Of a stretch of DNA of 14,166 bases, positions 12,702-14,166 are shown in pieces. Under the pieces are notes generated by a model that did not search any database, was not told the origin of the DNA, and saw only the letters and a list, made by a program, of their open reading frames with translations. Source of the DNA: an uncultured Collinsella sp. (lineage in GTDB: Bacteria; Actinomycetota; Coriobacteriia; Coriobacteriales; Coriobacteriaceae); the NCBI GenBank assembly GCA_958407085.1, contig CATYHY010000027.1, positions 1-14,166 on the forward strand, given 5' to 3'. A program made the translations under genes and the position numbers. Each line of letters opens with the position of its first letter. The first letter of the stretch is position 1.

Positions 12702-14166
12702 ATGGACGACGCGAGCGAGCGTGCAATCGAAGAGGACATGCTCGATCAGTTCAACTACTTTGATGATGAGGACGAGGAGCTGATCGATCGTCGCGATCCG
12801 GCGTCGCTCGATGCCTTCGACCTTGTTGGTGAAGAGCCCGACGAGGACGAGGTCGAATCAGCAGAGCCCCCACAGTCTTCGCGCCTGGACTCGCTGCTTT
12901 CGAGAGTCCCTATGCACCACGGCGCTCGTGCCGGCGCACTCCATATGAAAACTGACTGGCACCAGATCGTGACGGCAGGCGATGAGCTTGCTGTCGATGC
13001 GCCGCTCACCGATAAGTCATCCATCATCTGCCGCACCGGCATGCTTATGCTGGCAAGCGGAACAGGTGCCTGGCGCGTGCGCGATACCATGAATCGTGTT
13101 GCCGCCGTGCTCGGCGTTACGATTCACGTCGACCTGAGTCTTCTGTCGTTTGAATGCACCTGCATCGAAGATGGCCACTGCTTTAACGAGGTTGTCAGCC
13201 TGCCCACAACGGGGGTCAATACTCATCGCATTTGGATGATGGAGAGCTTCTTAAAGGAAATCGAGATTTATGGGCGCCGGTTTACCGTGCATGAGTACCA
13301 CGAGATGCTCAAGACCGTTGAGAGCTCGAAGCCCGATTACGCTCTCTGGCAACAGGGTCTTGCGGCGGCCTGTGCTTGTGGCGCCTTCGTCTTTTTGCTC
13401 GGCGGCGGCCCTATCGAGATGGCCTGCGCGTTCGTAGGCGCTGGTGTCGGCAACTTTGCTCGCTCCCATATTCTCAAGCAGGGTCTTGGCCAGTTCAGCG
13501 CGCTGACGACTGGCGTTGCGCTCGCTTGCGTTTCGTATCTGCTGGCATTGCTCGGCCTTGGCCAGGTCATTCCAGGGGCAATGTCGCACCAAGAAGGCTA
13601 TATCGGCGCCATGCTCTTTGTGATTCCCGGCTTTCCCCTCATTACGGCAGGCCTCGACATCGCTAAGCTTGACATGCGAAGCGGTATCGAGCGTCTTTCG
13701 TATGCTGTGTCGATTATTGTGATGGCGACCCTCGTAGGTTGGATGGTTGCTGAGTGTGTGGGACTGGCGCCGGATGACTTCGCCCCGCTCGGCCTCTCAC
13801 CGTTGGCTCTTACGCTCTTGCGCATACTGATGAGCTTTATCGGTGTATTTGGCTTCTCGGTTATGTTCAACAGCCCGGTAAAGATGGCAGCGGCGGCAGG
13901 GCTCATCGGCGCCGTGTCCAATACCTTGCGCCTTACGCTCGTCGATGCGCCGACGATACTTCCTTTCCTGGGCCTGAGCGCAGGTATGCCTCCCGAGGCA
14001 GCAGCGTTTATCGGCGCACTGGTATCGGGGTTGCTCGCGAGCTTAGCCGAAATCAAGCTCACCTACCCACGCATCGCCCTCACGGTGCCATCAATTGTCA
14101 TTATGGTGCCTGGCTTGTATCTGTATCGCTCGATGTATTACATGTGCACCTTCGACACGGTCAATA
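12702..14166 (+). CDS. ThrE-type threonine/serine exporter, cut by window edge
   Basis: Inner-membrane secondary transporter of the ThrE family, which exports threonine and serine. The first 488 residues are present. An acidic N-terminus (1-55, rich in Asp/Glu) is followed by the cytoplasmic ThrE domain with GMLMLASGTGAWRVRDTMNR (113-132) and a long soluble part to about 215. About ten hydrophobic segments follow from 215, with the conserved IPGFPLITAGLDI (308-320). The second half (from about 370) matches the ThrE_2/DUF3815 unit that in many bacteria is a separate protein; here the two are fused. The ATG at 12702 has AAGGGAG 7 nt upstream. The open frame has no stop before the edge; only a short C-terminal piece is probably missing. 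Substrate is by family. Confidence 0.88.
   Translation, partial: MDDASERAIEEDMLDQFNYFDDEDEELIDRRDPASLDAFDLVGEEPDEDEVESAEPPQSSRLDSLLSRVPMHHGARAGALHMKTDWHQIVTAGDELAVDAPLTDKSSIICRTGMLMLASGTGAWRVRDTMNRVAAVLGVTIHVDLSLLSFECTCIEDGHCFNEVVSLPTTGVNTHRIWMMESFLKEIEIYGRRFTVHEYHEMLKTVESSKPDYALWQQGLAAACACGAFVFLLGGGPIEMACAFVGAGVGNFARSHILKQGLGQFSALTTGVALACVSYLLALLGLGQVIPGAMSHQEGYIGAMLFVIPGFPLITAGLDIAKLDMRSGIERLSYAVSIIVMATLVGWMVAECVGLAPDDFAPLGLSPLALTLLRILMSFIGVFGFSVMFNSPVKMAAAAGLIGAVSNTLRLTLVDAPTILPFLGLSAGMPPEAAAFIGALVSGLLASLAEIKLTYPRIALTVPSIVIMVPGLYLYRSMYYMCTFDTVN

Noticed and set aside
12433..12783. Open frame of 116 codons overlapping the start of the ThrE gene
   Set aside because: Made of repeat sequence in its first half and an out-of-frame reading of the ThrE gene in its second.

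Overview
The window is a stretch of bacterial housekeeping chromosome with high GC content and genes packed almost entirely on the + strand. Gene content and protein style suggest a Gram-positive actinobacterium of the Coriobacteriia, possibly Collinsella-like. The reasons are a MurE that looks like the non-diaminopimelate type, a lysyl-tRNA synthetase carrying an extra C-terminal tRNA-binding domain, a fused ThrE-type exporter, a Veg homologue and a lone TatA. The genus is an inference; the sequence alone does not prove it.

Layout. At the left edge lies a cut tRNA-Val(UAC) on the - strand, divergent from asnB (asparagine synthetase), which has its own promoter and terminator. A second promoter overlaps the tail of the asnB terminator and starts a long same-strand run: murE, a HAD phosphatase, murI (glutamate racemase), rph (RNase PH), rdgB (XTP/dITP pyrophosphatase) and dtd (D-aminoacyl-tRNA deacylase). 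murE and murI feed peptidoglycan precursor synthesis. rph, rdgB and dtd are RNA-maturation and quality-control enzymes. A terminator-like hairpin between rph and rdgB may divide the run. After two hairpins downstream of dtd, a strong promoter drives veg-ispE, followed by tRNA-Pro(CGG) with a clear terminator, tatA under its own promoter, then greA and lysS. The last gene, a ThrE-type threonine/serine exporter, runs off the right edge.

Non-coding regions. The most unusual material is between genes. The greA-lysS gap holds a terminator hairpin interlocked with a competing upstream helix. The tatA promoter has a perfect 8-bp inverted repeat filling the space between its -35 and -10 boxes. The 421-bp gap after lysS holds a 13-bp hairpin, a 99-nt nested stem-loop, a 9-bp hairpin, a direct repeat and two adjacent REP-like units.

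No phage, CRISPR array, transposase gene or defence system is visible. Nothing here looks like a wholly new multi-gene system. The observations worth following are regulatory elements, repeats and one domain fusion.
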